DNA from: CAYFQV01 sp964413635
GTDB lineage: Bacteria; Spirochaetota; Spirochaetia; DSM-27196; PWMO01
NCBI GenBank assembly: GCA_964413635.1
Contig: CAYPTH010000136.1
Coordinates: 1-7,155 of the forward strand
Reading direction: 5' to 3'
Length of the DNA: 7,155 bases
The translations under genes and the position numbers were made by a program. This document shows, one piece after another, positions 6,209 through 7,155 of the stretch (its first letter is position 1; every line of letters begins with the position of its first letter). The notes under the pieces are model-generated. The model did not search any database and was not told the origin of the DNA. It saw only the letters and a list, made by a program, of their open reading frames with translations.

Positions 6209-7155
6209 TTAGAAGCTGACGGAGGTACCGAGGCTCCAGCTGGCGGTGGAAGCCTCATCAGCAGCAGACCAGCTGCGGCCGACGGAAGCGGACACCGTGG
6301 CAATTCCGTAGCTGTAGGAAAGGCCGGTGCTCCAGTTGATGTTCTCGGTGAAGTTACCCGCAACCTGGTCGCCGCTGAAGCTTGCGCTTGCGGTGAGGCC
6401 GGTGAGCGGAGTAACGGAGAGACCTGCGCTCCACGCCATCTCGAGGCCACCGCCGGTGGGGAAGCCCATGTCGAGGCCGGCATTGATGCTGGACGCGATC
6501 GGCAGGAACTGACCGAGGTCAGCAGCCAGGCCGAGGTCGGCGCCGAAGCCGCCGGTTGCCTTGAGGTTACCAAGGACGGAGGTCGGGGTTTCGGCATACG
6601 CAAGAGCGTTGTCGCCAGTCTCGCTGATGAAGTGGATGGTAGCGGTCGGGGTGATCCCCATGATGCCGTAGGAGAGAGCCGCCTTCGTGTAGAAGAGGTC
6701 CAGACCGTAGGCAATCTCGAGATCAGCAGATCCGCCCAGACCGGAGACGCTCGGCATTACGCTGAGTGCCCACGCGGGGGTACCAAGCAGGTCGTAGAGA
6801 CCGAATGCCAGGTTACCGCCTGCGGTGAGGCCTGCAACTTCGGTGCTGTAGCCGCCGCCGATGGTCGCGCCGTAGACAGGATCCACAACTGCCTGGCTTT
6901 CATCGAGCCAAGTGGTGAAGTCGTCGCTGGCACCGCTCTCGACGCCGTTGTCGTCAATGTAGACGCCGACGCTGGCGTTGGCGCCTTCAACCACTCCGGA
7001 GGAGAGCCCGAGAGTCATGCCGTGGTAGGCGTCAACCGCGTCCTCGATATGACCGGAGCCGTCCACGTTGATCGAGCCGGCGCTTACGTGCTGTTCGCCA
7101 AAGAGGAAGGTCGCGTCAACGACGCCGCCAATCTTGTTGAGGCTCAGGGTCGCGC
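6209..7155 (-). CDS. Outer-membrane beta-barrel protein, 5' end cut by window
   Basis: The frame is open from the window edge to TAA at 6211-6209, giving 314 residues of the C-terminal part; the signal peptide and true start lie outside. An in-frame GTG at 7066 is not a likely start, because the 29 codons above it (beginning ATLSLNKIGG) continue the same protein style. The sequence is rich in Gly, Ala, Ser and Thr and poor in charge, with repeating strand-turn-strand blocks such as GATIGGGYSTEVAGLTAGGNL, GLEMAWSAGLSVTPLTGL and GLSYSYGIATVSASVGRSW. It ends WSLGTSVSF: a last amphipathic strand with terminal Phe, the signal recognised by the BAM assembly machinery. Loops are acidic (for example YIDDNGVESGASDDF). 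It is probably a porin-like or structural outer-membrane protein; the exact family is not recognised. A strong terminator follows. Confidence 0.85.
   Translation of the reverse strand, partial: ATLSLNKIGGVVDATFLFGEQHVSAGSINVDGSGHIEDAVDAYHGMTLGLSSGVVEGANASVGVYIDDNGVESGASDDFTTWLDESQAVVDPVYGATIGGGYSTEVAGLTAGGNLAFGLYDLLGTPAWALSVMPSVSGLGGSADLEIAYGLDLFYTKAALSYGIMGITPTATIHFISETGDNALAYAETPTSVLGNLKATGGFGADLGLAADLGQFLPIASSINAGLDMGFPTGGGLEMAWSAGLSVTPLTGLTASASFSGDQVAGNFTENINWSTGLSYSYGIATVSASVGRSWSAADEASTASWSLGTSVSF

Noticed and set aside
6133..6714. Upstream extension of the 5029-6132 frame
   Set aside because: It overlaps the barrel gene in another frame, runs through its terminator and puts the signal peptide in mid-protein.
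1..7155. Mobile elements, CRISPR arrays, tRNA or rRNA genes
   Set aside because: No transposase-like protein, regularly spaced repeat array, cloverleaf or rRNA sequence was seen on either strand.

Overview
The window is GC-rich DNA from a Gram-negative-type bacterium in which every convincing gene lies on the minus strand, so transcription runs from position 7155 towards 1. The two proteins at the right look like outer-membrane beta-barrel proteins. The single-strand-binding protein (SSB) opens with MNSLNSILVEGN, which reminds me of free-living spirochaetes. That is only an impression; no rRNA or other lineage marker is present.

Right to left (in order of transcription): (1) 7155-6209, the 3' part of an outer-membrane barrel gene, closed by a strong intrinsic terminator at 6182-6151. 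(2) 6132-5029, a second secreted, probably barrel-forming protein that starts just after that terminator. (3) 4925-4470, ssb. (4) 4457-4260, a complete trp regulatory leader: a sigma70-type promoter, a 20-residue leader peptide with three consecutive Trp codons, a set of alternative hairpins and an intrinsic terminator. (5) 4226-2826, trpE. (6) 2824-1214, a trpG-trpD fusion. (7) 1214-1, a trpC-trpF fusion cut by the window edge.

The three trp genes are packed head to tail (1-base gap, then 1-base overlap) and would supply chorismate-to-indole-glycerol-phosphate chemistry: TrpE and the TrpG domain make anthranilate, the TrpD domain adds the phosphoribosyl group, the TrpF domain isomerises the product and the TrpC domain closes the indole ring. 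Tryptophan synthase genes trpB and trpA would be expected past position 1.

The most notable item is the leader. The Trp-rich peptide gene is too short for ordinary ORF calling. Hand-folding gives a chain of mutually exclusive hairpins whose logic matches ribosome-mediated attenuation. The layout leader-E-GD-CF mirrors the enterobacterial trp operon although the proteins do not look enterobacterial. The leader peptide also seems to be translated from a leaderless or nearly leaderless transcript.
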